The notes below the pieces were generated by a model. It was not told the DNA's origin. It worked only from the letters and a program-made list of their open reading frames with translations, and did not search any database. From Oligoflexia bacterium (GTDB lineage: Bacteria > Bdellovibrionota_C > UBA2361 > JBGSMV01), in the NCBI GenBank assembly GCA_019694515.1, contig JAIBBU010000023.1, forward strand, positions 1-42,500: a stretch of 42,500 nucleotides of DNA. The letters run 5' to 3'. Shown piece by piece: positions 17,701 to 25,152 of the stretch. The stretch's first letter is position 1, and every line of letters starts with the position of its first letter. The translations under genes and the position numbers were made by a program.

Positions 17701-18323
17701 AATCTTACCTGTCCGGATTCGTTTGTTTGCAGTGTTACGCGGTGGCTCCCCTTAGGCCTGAATATTAAGGTGCTGGTAAAGTCGCCGATCGCGGAGTTGC
17801 CGTTTCTCTTCCAGCACATGCTAAAATTAGCAGAACCGCGGACAGTACCGTTCCCGGCATCCGTCATGACGCCAAGGCGGGTGCGGCACAGGTATTGCCC
17901 GATCATGGTATCATTGCCTTTACCCATTCGAATCCGCAGATGATTCAGTGGAGCATAGGAATCGAAATTGTCAATTGCTAAGAGATCCTTATCGAGTGAA
18001 TTGATCGCAACCGCTGGGGGCAGTCCCATGGAACTGGTATGAAGTTTTCCAGGATCGCGGTTGAATAGATCGTAGTATGCCGGACCTGTTTGAGCCGGCG
18101 GCGCAGTGTCGGATCCACCCCCATAGACCGGTGTAGCTGTGGGGGTGGACGGCGGCGGCTCAAAGGATCCTGCACCATAGCCCCCGGATTCCTCTTCGGA
18201 GCCCTCTGACATAGTAAAACCCGGGCCCGTTGCAGACAACGATACGGGTGCTGAGATCGCTAATATTATGATTCCAAGAAAGGCGCCTAACCGATGCGCT
18301 GCAAGGCCCATACTCATGCGCAT
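14718..18323 (-). CDS. Exported pseudo-metallopeptidase / beta-helix protein, paralog 3
   Basis: About 1200 residues. It has a signal peptide (LGAFLGIIILAISAPVSLSA), a linker with GYGAGS and YGGGS, and a beta-rich domain. The reprolysin-like domain begins at IDIQVLYTPEAI and has ELTGHLMGLDH at residues ~388-398, so the first His and catalytic Glu of HExxHxxGxxH are replaced. The Met-turn TLMTS is kept, and an EF-hand-like loop (DANGDGVFDASE), beta-helix repeats and DIGAIERQ follow. I placed the start at ATG 18323, preceded by GGGG at five bases. Any start near 18386 would lie inside the sigma-54 promoter. This is the promoter-proximal member of the three, directly downstream of the pilin-like cluster on the same strand. 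Confidence 0.87.
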   Translation of the reverse strand: MRMSMGLAAHRLGAFLGIIILAISAPVSLSATGPGFTMSEGSEEESGGYGAGSFEPPPSTPTATPVYGGGSDTAPPAQTGPAYYDLFNRDPGKLHTSSMGLPPAVAINSLDKDLLAIDNFDSYAPLNHLRIRMGKGNDTMIGQYLCRTRLGVMTDAGNGTVRGSANFSMCWKRNGNSAIGDFTSTLIFRPKGSHRVTLQTNESGQVRLSGTATGSAAGLATLNAGACVFEPGSCTHRGKTIIDIQVLYTPEAINADLNGDLALSEAAVLSEIVNEVTDANQAFCNSGVPAWLRLVYAGPTDSQTYGVDTPLLLSDFKAQAEGRNKFEGVHALRMTSGADLSFLYVANSSYTINSCGLTSAPSSADGISQYTNAFAVMNRRCRGQYTLAELTGHLMGLDHSWDTTSTPPAAEASQATGDSRIAPFARGYRSYDSRPDGFGNYGTLMTSAGGVTVLPVFSTNNSTVRAACGGVPLGIADVADSVRALSQGNVTIQGRSGSFTGSVSATAAFNAAKYRDYYYVDQNCQGIDCVDTEGELYGCFQNATVCSYKTFKNLVDAVSASIFVPGRFLDSGMERWNETPDRLHPSRFHAPTDIHYLQDRPADIGDLILVAPGVYHERIGIRESNVTLRSIAGPTLTTIDARPDPMNGNRPSRRVSFGGLPVVQIWGQRSDLMTTPSNVSDAAAVYHPTIQGFTLTGGHGIMAAGGVSCLGQAAPKILGNIIIDNSSHSGSGGGISFRGCGGEISGNVIARNRIDGVCRALDNKPGTISDTRNLRDWCNVFVGRDGDPSTLEAWTQIDANGDGVFDASEQTHVPVDNDRTPNEFVDWGMSIVGKEFAPVIGISPYTGTSAQAARLFKPAQHITGGAGIYVSNVCQFRDKADWRESVESICADASVSGELLISNNLIYDNVIDRNASQPYFDYTNVYQGSGSRGVVYAGVIKTNGVVDLANNSVAGAGILIDGLANRDLLASGDGFVGADDSVPTTPGVNNLKIKVVNNTITNNRYKGAASGVSGAGIACRGLSGMQLRVMNTVVSGNYAGNVTGTIQNLNCPGYLTSSNASIVVGDGINVSTSPAGLFLIDPTTEPRPPHFVPALDPYNYSSEEFGLAPGVSLSCTNGIRTSSAIDKALCAPVVDGDTIIAPDRDIRGLASSDIILVGEGPGSDCDNNGLAPKDIGAIERQAAAPGCGSSGGVDAPPRDGG

Positions 18324-18369
18324 AAAAACCCCAATGATATGTGAGTACTGAGCCTTATGGCCTTGATAA

Positions 18370-18386
18370 AGCAACCGCCGTGCCAA
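18370..18386 (-). promoter_or_regulatory. Sigma-54 promoter of paralog 3
   Basis: Minus strand TTGGCACGGCGGTTGCT is a perfect match to TGGCACG-N4-TTGCW. It lies about 47 bases before the chosen ATG, and the surrounding bases resemble those at paralog 2. Expression would need an AAA+ enhancer-binding activator, none of which is encoded in this window. Confidence 0.85.
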
Positions 18387-18675
18387 ACTCAGCGTGCGAG
18401 AAGCGGGTGCCGGTACCCTGTGAGGGAAACTCAGTCGGCGCTGTAGCCGCTAGTTCTCACGAGATCGGAAGCTCTGTCTCCTGCGAAGCGAGGCTGAACT
18501 TGTCGAAGCCAATGGCATCCATAGCATTGTGAAGGACGGGTCCATTACATCGAGCGGGGCGAAGCAATCCTGAGCTTTACGGCACTTCGCTCTTTACGTA
18601 CCTTCAATAGTGTCAGGGAGAAGCCGCGGGCCCTTTGCTATCGGCTTCGTCGGAAATCCGAAAAGCAAACCTAGC
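18387..18675. other. Intergenic region between the pilin-like gene and paralog 3
   Basis: No gene supported. It contains GAGGCTGAACTTGTCGAAGC near 18490, which resembles a short repeat common in many bacterial genomes. With only one copy here I do not call it a repeat. Confidence 0.5.
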
Positions 18676-18903
18676 CTACAAGCATTCGAGGCTGGAAGTT
18701 GATCGATCCAGTCCAGTGCCTGATCCGCACGGCACCATGCCGTTTTCGATCTCAACACTTTCACTGAAGCGTTGATTGGTAGCGGTCAGGAGCAGGGCGC
18801 CGCCAAAGAGAAAGATGAAGAACAGAATCGCGAGCGCCAACGAATACTCGGTCATCTGCACACCGGCTTCGCTGCTCAACAAATGATGCGCGCGTTCTCG
18901 CAT
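18676..18903 (-). CDS. Flp/TadE-like small pilin protein
   Basis: This 75-residue protein has a hydrophilic leader and then GVQMTEYSLALAILFFIFLFGGALLL in outline: a Glu five residues after the Gly, and a single hydrophobic helix (~residues 14-42). This is the pattern of Flp-type pilins and TadE-type pseudopilins (G-x3-xEY). The C-terminal part is short, polar and contains two Cys. It starts five bases after the stop of the large TadG-like gene and shares its strand, so co-transcription is likely. It could be a minor pseudopilin rather than the major Flp subunit. Confidence 0.65.
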   Translation of the reverse strand: MRERAHHLLSSEAGVQMTEYSLALAILFFIFLFGGALLLTATNQRFSESVEIENGMVPCGSGTGLDRSTSSLECL

Positions 18904-18907
18904 AACT

Positions 18908-21673
18908 TTAAAACTTAATGTCCTCTCTCAAGATTCTGGAATAGAAGATGTTGCGGGCCACCGTATCGATATTATCTTTGGGATTGGTGATTAAGTCCTT
19001 CCAGTAACGCCTGTATCTCGCCCAGGCCGGACCGGCGTATGTTGGTGATGGTTCAGGATAGATGATAATTGATTCCGAGTTTTCCGGATTGTAGCGTGCG
19101 ATGTAGGGGCTAAGAATGAACAGCGCATTAGCTTCCCGGTTGTCGCTCAAGACTGAGGTCGATATCTTAAAAGCCTGACGTAGATCTGCCACCGCCGCCT
19201 CGTGTATCTGAGTATTGAGTTCGTCGGTCGGAATATAGATCACCGTGATCGGACGGCCGTTGAAATCTCCCGCGTCAATCATCTCCCGAATGGCATTGCG
19301 TTCGCCCGCGGCCAGACGTTGATGCAATACAATTAAGATTGGGCGGCCTACATTGGAGGCGTTGTCGCTGCTGTAGTGCAGGCTGCCTAAGGGATGCCAT
19401 GGATCGGAGAGCTGCGACTTGAAGAGTTCTGCGGGAGGCGAGGATGCATATGCCATAGGAAATAATCCCGGCATCTTCAGAGCTTGAAGCGGACTTGGAG
19501 GTGGAAGCTGATTTCCCGAGGAATCAACATAATGAAAGGCTCCTGGCGGAGCTTGGCGCGCAAGATACTTAAGCAATCCTAGAATGTCGGGCCGCAGGTC
19601 ACGGGTCGCCCGTCTAGATTCGTTGTACACCGCGGGTGCAGAATCAGTTGGTACAACACCGAAGGCGTACAGTGGTTTTTTACAGATCCCCGAAGGGTAA
19701 TAATTACTGTTATAAGCCGCGTCGGCATAAGGAGGGTTCGCCCGACTAAAAGGCGGGCATCGCGGAGATCCATCGCAGCTGGTTACCTGAAACAGCTCAT
19801 TAGAATTGCGATCGATCAAGGGCAATCCGCCCTGTTCATAGGGGCACTTTTGCACTGCGCCTAGAACGCTGAGTAGCTCAGCCGCATTCAGGGTGCGCGA
19901 TCTTGAATTCTCAAAAAAGTTGCTCGACCAGGGGTTCTCCTGATCCCAACGGTCGCTCGCGTCCTGCGGGTATGCGAGTGTCCTTGCCTTGCTGATCAGC
20001 CCGTATGCATCGGGGCGACTACTGACAGGTTCGAATTGGGAGTTTTCTATGGCGCCATCAGCGGGCATCGGCCGTTCTTTGCCATTGGCAGCCGTGCCAT
20101 GGAAGAGATGATAGCAGTAGCGCAGCTGGTTTGCGATCAAGGCATGGTGTTTCTTTAATCTTGCGTAGGCCGCGGCGTCGCTAGCTTGATCTATTGCGCC
20201 CTTTCCATTGTCCCAGGGATCGATCTGTCCTCCTTGCGCTGGACGGAAGCTCTGCGCCAAGGAATGGTCGTATCCTGGTCCGGAACCATCTAGATCCTCA
20301 AATGTTCCGCCGTCATATGTAACAAAGGGAAGCTGATACTGAGCGCGGGCTAGGTCCTGCCCAAAGGGTACCAAGGCCACCGGATTGTTCAGAGCTACCG
20401 GGCCACCGGATTGAGCATAGCCTGAGGTTAAGCGGTTGGCCGTGCCGACCATTAGGACCTCAGTATTACTGCGTAGCTGGCCATGTCTCGTAGCTAACTC
20501 GGCTAGGGTAGTTAGTAGCGAATTTCTGAGAAAGATCGCTGGATTCATGCACGCCGCCAGCATCTGTTCACGATCGCTGGGGATTAAGCAATTTGGATCG
20601 GTGGGGTCCTCGCCGCAGGAAATATTCTCACCATAGCCGGCGGGGGGAACTTTTCTGGCATCGCCACTGCCGCCGCCATAACCATAGGTCTCATGTGCGA
20701 TAGTTCCGCTAATCGGATCAGGCTGTATCAGCCGTGTGCCGCCCGGTTCAGTAATAGGATGCGGTTGAACCTGGGAAAAGCCGGAAGGTTTTGGAATAGC
20801 AGGATTATAGTTATAAAGCGGATCGAAAGATCTTCTAAAATCTGAATCGGTCGGTGCGTATTGCACTCTTGGAAAGCCGGCCTCATTTGAGCCGCAGTTT
20901 GGCTCCGAATCGTTGCAGAATCTAAACCGAGGGTCGGCTGCGTCTGTCGTCATCTGCGGAGCTACCGCCAGGGTCAGCCCAGGTATATCGCCATTTGCCA
21001 AGGAGTAGCTGCCCCGCACTGGAATCCACCAGGTCGAGCGTGCAGAGATCTTGGTCGAGAGAGTCGGGCCGGAAAAAAGCGATCGAGGAAACCAGGTTTT
21101 TACAACTGCGTCCAACTGGCAGGTGGCGGTATTGCCCGCGTTTGCGGTGTCGCTCCAGATCGCGGGGGGAAAGTTCGGATCTCCCGCGACCTCTCCCTGA
21201 AAGATGCAGTCGGAATGACATGAAGGGCCCAGATCGCTGCATCGCAGATCGCAGGCGGTAATGCCCAGATCTCCGAAGTTATGTCCGTTGCGGTCGCTGA
21301 CAAACGGCTCCTCTGCCGTACAGCCGGCATCTCCTACGGCGCAAAATTGGCCGTCCCCCGGCATGGTGGGGATCGTCAGCCGGGCACTAAACAAGGTTGT
21401 GCCGGCCGGCAGCAAACCACCATTTACAATCTGGGAGATCTGCCCCTGAAAGCTGCTGGCCGCCTCCTTCTGAATCACGGCTCGAGCTGCTACGGTGCGG
21501 CACAGTATTTCGTTTTGTTCTGTGAGCGCCGTAGAAGCACGTTTAATCTTTGCGCTGTCAAACCCCAATCCCACTAGGACTGAGAGCACCAATACGGACA
21601 TTATGGCGAGAAGCGGCAGCAGCACGCCCTCTTCGCCATGCCCACCGCGCCTAAATTTAGCGACCTCTTCCAT
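18908..21673 (-). CDS. TadG-like pilus-assembly protein, large
   Basis: About 921 residues. The N terminus, EEGVLLPLLAIMSVLVLSVLVGLGFD, is the hallmark of the TadG/Tad-like domain (pilus-assembly TadE/G-like, membrane-anchored, mostly periplasmic). The long C-terminal part is unusual. It is Cys-containing, rich in Asn/Pro/Ser, includes YGYGGGSGD in a linker, and ends with strand-helix units (PILIVLHQRL, ITVIYIPTDEL) that could be a von Willebrand A-like fold, although no MIDAS motif DxSxS is evident. The ATG at 21673 is preceded by AGGAGG at a short spacing; an upstream TTG would overlap the preceding gene. It lies in the pilin-like operon between a TadE gene and the small pilin gene. Confidence 0.72.
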   Translation of the reverse strand: MEEVAKFRRGGHGEEGVLLPLLAIMSVLVLSVLVGLGFDSAKIKRASTALTEQNEILCRTVAARAVIQKEAASSFQGQISQIVNGGLLPAGTTLFSARLTIPTMPGDGQFCAVGDAGCTAEEPFVSDRNGHNFGDLGITACDLRCSDLGPSCHSDCIFQGEVAGDPNFPPAIWSDTANAGNTATCQLDAVVKTWFPRSLFSGPTLSTKISARSTWWIPVRGSYSLANGDIPGLTLAVAPQMTTDAADPRFRFCNDSEPNCGSNEAGFPRVQYAPTDSDFRRSFDPLYNYNPAIPKPSGFSQVQPHPITEPGGTRLIQPDPISGTIAHETYGYGGGSGDARKVPPAGYGENISCGEDPTDPNCLIPSDREQMLAACMNPAIFLRNSLLTTLAELATRHGQLRSNTEVLMVGTANRLTSGYAQSGGPVALNNPVALVPFGQDLARAQYQLPFVTYDGGTFEDLDGSGPGYDHSLAQSFRPAQGGQIDPWDNGKGAIDQASDAAAYARLKKHHALIANQLRYCYHLFHGTAANGKERPMPADGAIENSQFEPVSSRPDAYGLISKARTLAYPQDASDRWDQENPWSSNFFENSRSRTLNAAELLSVLGAVQKCPYEQGGLPLIDRNSNELFQVTSCDGSPRCPPFSRANPPYADAAYNSNYYPSGICKKPLYAFGVVPTDSAPAVYNESRRATRDLRPDILGLLKYLARQAPPGAFHYVDSSGNQLPPPSPLQALKMPGLFPMAYASSPPAELFKSQLSDPWHPLGSLHYSSDNASNVGRPILIVLHQRLAAGERNAIREMIDAGDFNGRPITVIYIPTDELNTQIHEAAVADLRQAFKISTSVLSDNREANALFILSPYIARYNPENSESIIIYPEPSPTYAGPAWARYRRYWKDLITNPKDNIDTVARNIFYSRILREDIKF

Positions 21674-21680
21674 GGTCCTC

Positions 21681-22394
21681 CTAGAACTCCGGAATATCAA
21701 AAAACATCCTTTTCTTCAGCACAATCAGCGGCGCAGCAGTGCTTCCTCCGATCATCGCTAGCAACGACACCAAGGGCCGTAATAAAAAATGCGCTGGTTG
21801 ATAGCGGCATTCAAGCCCCATCGTGCGGCGGGGGGGATCGTCGGAGGTGGCAGTGCCTTCGTCAAATGCGGATCGATAGGAGACAGGGTCCAAGAAGCTG
21901 CAGGCCATGCACCCGCCCCCATTAGCCAGGTCGTTTGGATCGCAGGGACTTCGGAGCGACGGTCCGACACTCTGCCTCATACTCTCATTCACATACACCA
22001 GGGCATAGATGTATTCGGGGGGAAGATCGCTCAAATTCTTGCCCGAAAAGACCCCGGAAACTAGTTCGTCGTAGTACGGTCCAGCTTGGTCCCACTCCTC
22101 CGTGGCCAGCAAACCTTGAAGTCTGGAGCTTGGATTAACAGCACCGCTATCCAGCCAATCTTGTACATCGCTGATGATCGAAACTCCTAGCAGTTCGTTA
22201 GCGCCGCGAGTAGCGGCCAAGCGCAGCGACTTGGTTACGGCTGCATCTAGGCTCGACTTGCCATGAATAACCACTCCAATCCATATAACTAAAAAAATTC
22301 CGATCAGAAAAAAAGGCAGGGTCAGCGCGATTTCGAGCATCGTCGCTCCGCGCTCTCCGGCCCGATCGGATTCTAACACAGAGTGGACGGTCAT
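21681..22394 (-). CDS. TadE-like pilus protein
   Basis: 237 residues. After a short leader comes ERGATMLEIALTLPFFLIGIF and a continuing hydrophobic stretch (residues ~13-45), the classic TadE pattern with the conserved Glu in EIALTLP. The rest is predicted periplasmic, includes SLDAAVTKSLRLAATRGA typical of the segment after the helix, and has several Cys. A second hydrophobic stretch sits near the C terminus (FLLRPLVSLLAMI). The start overlaps the stop of the upstream gene by ATGA, and the stop is seven bases before the TadG-like gene, so this is an operon. Confidence 0.75.
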   Translation of the reverse strand: MTVHSVLESDRAGERGATMLEIALTLPFFLIGIFLVIWIGVVIHGKSSLDAAVTKSLRLAATRGANELLGVSIISDVQDWLDSGAVNPSSRLQGLLATEEWDQAGPYYDELVSGVFSGKNLSDLPPEYIYALVYVNESMRQSVGPSLRSPCDPNDLANGGGCMACSFLDPVSYRSAFDEGTATSDDPPRRTMGLECRYQPAHFLLRPLVSLLAMIGGSTAAPLIVLKKRMFFDIPEF

Positions 22395-22984
22395 GGTGCG
22401 GTGCTGCCTGAATTTTGATTATCTACGGAGGTGCCAACCCGCAAGAGCGTTTGCTGATCGGCGCGAAATACGGCAAAACCGATCTGCGTGCCGGTCTGCA
22501 GTGGATCTAATGTGCTCTCGAACCGTGTGATGGCCTCGGGCGGCAGCGGATTTGCAGCATCCTCGCAGTCACTACCATTCTTGTCGGTGGCGCCGCTGGG
22601 AACGATGCTGGCCGGACCGCCATCCACCGATTCAAGTAATACACCGCAGAGTCGGGGCTCTGATGCCGTGATGCCTCCGATCTGCTCCATCATGTTGAGA
22701 GCATTTACCATGACTGATTTTTGATTATCGAGCTGCTGCGTTACCTGGAAGCCCTCTAAGGAAAGCACCTGAAAATCATGTTGTGACATCTGCCTGGCGT
22801 TGTATCCGGCAACAGTGCGCTCCTCGAGAGAGTTCGCCATGAAACGCGGAATCAAAACATTTACCAGCAGCGGTACTATGACCACCACTAAGAGGGTGCA
22901 GATGATTACGAGCTCGATATGCGCGACTCCGCGCTGCGGCTTATTTGTGTTGGGATCTGAAAAAACCTGCATCTTGAACCCCAT
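22391..22984 (-). CDS. TadE/pseudopilin-like protein, first gene of the pilus cluster
   Basis: About 197 residues. A Pro/Asn-rich leader is followed by RGVAHIELVIICTLLVVVIVPLLV. This is a pseudopilin-like helix with Glu in the position typical of TadE proteins, and an exported tail with two Cys follows. ATG 22984 is used; ATG 22972, with a G-rich stretch seven bases upstream, is an equal alternative. A sigma-54-like promoter about 100 bases upstream and tight overlap downstream make it the head of the cluster. Family identity is weaker than for its neighbour. Confidence 0.6.
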   Translation of the reverse strand: MGFKMQVFSDPNTNKPQRGVAHIELVIICTLLVVVIVPLLVNVLIPRFMANSLEERTVAGYNARQMSQHDFQVLSLEGFQVTQQLDNQKSVMVNALNMMEQIGGITASEPRLCGVLLESVDGGPASIVPSGATDKNGSDCEDAANPLPPEAITRFESTLDPLQTGTQIGFAVFRADQQTLLRVGTSVDNQNSGSTAP

Positions 22985-23087
22985 CAAATCTGAGGGCCAC
23001 TAACCAAAGTCGGTCGGCCTCAAGAACCAATAAAATCAGTAACTTTTTCGCTGCGAGAAGAGCCTAAAGCTGCCTCTTTTTTAGGGC

Positions 23088-23103
23088 TGCAAGTCACGTT
23101 CCA
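23088..23103 (-). promoter_or_regulatory. Sigma-54-like promoter of the pilin-like cluster
   Basis: Minus strand TGGAACGTGACTTGCA has GG and GC exactly ten bases apart and the TTGCA -12 box. One base (C to A) departs from TGGCACG. It lies about 105 bases before the first TadE-like gene and points toward it. Confidence 0.6.
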
Positions 23104-23280
23104 GGTAAATCACCTAGATGGTTTCTTGCAGTCGCAACCCGCCCTGTCCCTAGATCGGCGGCCCGAGGGGGTTTGCTCCAGTGCCATTATTGTCAGTTTC
23201 TAACATTTTGAAATGATTGACGTTATTTGTGTACGAATGGAAGCTCTGATAGGGTCAAATAAAACTCTCCCGGAGCGCTA

Positions 23281-24174
23281 ATGACTCTCTCGCCGGAACT
23301 GAAAGTTCCCCATACCAGGGTTACCCCCAGTGCTGACGCCACTCTACTGGAGCGAGCCGGTCAGTTTTGGGGGCCACGGCTAGAGATTTTGTGCGGGAGG
23401 AGTGGCGAGAGATCGCTCTTCTCCCGGCTCACGGCATACAACCGCTTTGAGCGCGCCTGGTATTCTGCAAAGCACCTCTGCGGCGTAACTGATCCCGAAA
23501 CTCTTTCGAATTTTGAGCGATTCCTGGACCACTTCCAGCATCTCCAGGCTACAACCTTAAAGGTCGGCCCAATCATCGCTAAGCGGGTCAAGGAGAATTT
23601 TAGTCGTGAAGTCGCAGTCTCAGATTACCACCTAGAGAAATTGGATCCGCCGGAGGGGGGCGGGCCCGATGGTTATCCGAAACGCTGGAATTGGCGGACG
23701 CTAATATCAGCTGCCGAGATCGAAAGCAGCGAATGCGAACCGTTTCGCTATTCTGTCTTCATGGACGCCCCCGCCGGCTTCTTACTTTTGCATCAGGGAG
23801 TACCCTGTGCATTCACCTGCTTCTATCCGGCCGCGCCGGGAATGTTAATGATAAATTCTATTCAGGGGGTGCGCGGAGAGAAGTATATGGATCGAAGTGA
23901 AATCGTCACAGCGGACGTACCGGGTTGCCGTCCGATTAGATGGCGTGAAGCGCTGGTAGAGATCGTGAAGAGCTATGCCGAGATCGAAGGATGTCGCGCC
24001 CTTGGTATACAGGGCGGCAGAAATAATCGCTGGTTGCGCGAGCATTATAAGCATGGTTTGCGGAAGGGGAAGCCGCACATGGAATTATGGCAGGCCAAAC
24101 GCAGCTACGATCGGACCGCTCGCTGCCTAGGGTTCTCGCCGATGTCGGATGGAAATTGGTATATGGCGTTGTAG
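23281..24174 (+). CDS. Hypothetical cytoplasmic protein, 297 residues
   Basis: The start is supported by CCCGGAG five bases before the ATG. No signal peptide or membrane helix is present. The C-terminal half carries motif-like stretches: LMINSIQGVRGE, a GCRPIRWREALVE segment, and RSYDRTARCLGFSPMSDGNWYM. The IQG...GxRP order recalls VirK/DUF535-type proteins, but the likeness is faint and I do not assign it. It is divergent from the pilin-like cluster and separated from it by about 300 bases, so no functional link is shown. Confidence 0.75.
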   Translation: MTLSPELKVPHTRVTPSADATLLERAGQFWGPRLEILCGRSGERSLFSRLTAYNRFERAWYSAKHLCGVTDPETLSNFERFLDHFQHLQATTLKVGPIIAKRVKENFSREVAVSDYHLEKLDPPEGGGPDGYPKRWNWRTLISAAEIESSECEPFRYSVFMDAPAGFLLLHQGVPCAFTCFYPAAPGMLMINSIQGVRGEKYMDRSEIVTADVPGCRPIRWREALVEIVKSYAEIEGCRALGIQGGRNNRWLREHYKHGLRKGKPHMELWQAKRSYDRTARCLGFSPMSDGNWYMAL

Positions 24175-24312
24175 CGCTAGTCGGCGCCGGGAATGTGGAG
24201 GCATAACCCGCCTTAATTTGGAAACAGGCGTTGCTTCGGGGGACCGCGAAATCTTCTCACGAGCTTTCGGATCAAGGTTGAAAACGTAAGCCTGCTAAAC
24301 GCGCAACCCGGG

Positions 24313-24508
24313 CATTGTGAGCGGAGAGAAGTAAACCCTAACTTTAAGTCGAAATCGACGCTCTAGCTAAGAAGTTAGGAGAATTTCCTGCGCAATTTTC
24401 AGTCATTGGCCGTAGCTTGCATGCTTGTAAGAAACTTTTGCAATTACCAAGGGACAAAGCCTCCAATAGACATAATGGTAGGGTTTGCTTCGCTTCGCTC
24501 GCAATGAC
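24313..24508 (+). repeat. Dispersed palindromic repeat, copy R2
   Basis: About 196 bp. The left end is a decayed copy of CATTGCGAGCGAAGCGAAGC (three or four mismatches), then CCCTAACTTTAAGTCG. The right end, TAGGGTTTGCTTCGCTTCGC and onward, is intact. The interior shares CAAGGGACAAAGCCTCCA with R3 and R5. Open frames here are translations of the repeat, not genes. Confidence 0.85.
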
Positions 24509-24610
24509 AGAAAATCTGTTCTTGAATTGTGCAACTTGTACAATTGTAGCTGTTACATATTTCGAAGACAAAATTGCTCCCCGTGATTCTTTTCCATGCG
24601 CTCGGCTCTG

Positions 24611-24796
24611 TCATTGCGAGCGAAGCGAAGCAAACCCTAACTTTAAGTCGAAATTGACGCTCTATCTAGGAAGGTAGGAAAATTTCCAGTCAGCAGCGCG
24701 CGGCTTGCCTGCTGGTAATAAACTTTTGCAATCACCAAGGGACAAAGCCTCCAATAGATATAATGGTAGGGTTTGCTTCGCTCCGCTCGCAATGAC
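24611..24796 (+). repeat. Dispersed palindromic repeat, copy R3
   Basis: About 186 bp with both terminal inverted repeats intact. It is highly similar to R2. The 102-bp spacer that follows (24797-24898) is nearly the same as the one before it (24509-24610), so the whole ~290-300 bp unit has been duplicated in tandem. Confidence 0.88.
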
Positions 24797-24898
24797 AGAA
24801 AATCTGTCCTTGAGTTGTGCAACTTGTACAATTGTAGATGTTTCATATTTCGAGGACAAAGTTGCTCTCCGTGATTCTTTTCCGTGCGCTCGGCTCTG

Positions 24899-25125
24899 TC
24901 ATTGCGAGCGAAGCGAAGCAAACCCTAACTTCAAGTCGTAATGGTCTCTGGACTGAAGAAGTCAGGAGAAATTTCTGCAGATTTCCCAGTCAATAGCAGT
25001 AGTCTTAATGCTCGTAAGAAACTTTTACGATTATCTAGAGACAAAGCCTACATCGACATAAAGTTAGGGTTTGCCCGCCTCCGCTCATCTTGCCGCGAGG
25101 CAGGCTTTCGCTTTGCTCGCAATTA
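24899..25125 (+). repeat. Dispersed palindromic repeat, copy R4
   Basis: About 227 bp. The left end is intact and the interior is more diverged. The right terminal repeat is interrupted by about 30 extra bases (around 25077-25108), and the final GCTCGCAAT is kept. The shared flank (ACAGAAAATCTGTCCTTGAA) then runs to 25146, just before the rph stop codon. Confidence 0.8.
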
Positions 25126-25152
25126 CAGAAAATCTGTCCTTGAACTATGGAG

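Noticed and set aside
18488..18510. GAGGCTGAACTTGTCGAAGC stretch as a second repeat family
   Set aside because: Only one clear copy occurs in the window, so it cannot be supported here.
24313..25146. CRISPR array
   Set aside because: The repeat units are ~190 bp with inverted ends and the spacers are identical, not variable.
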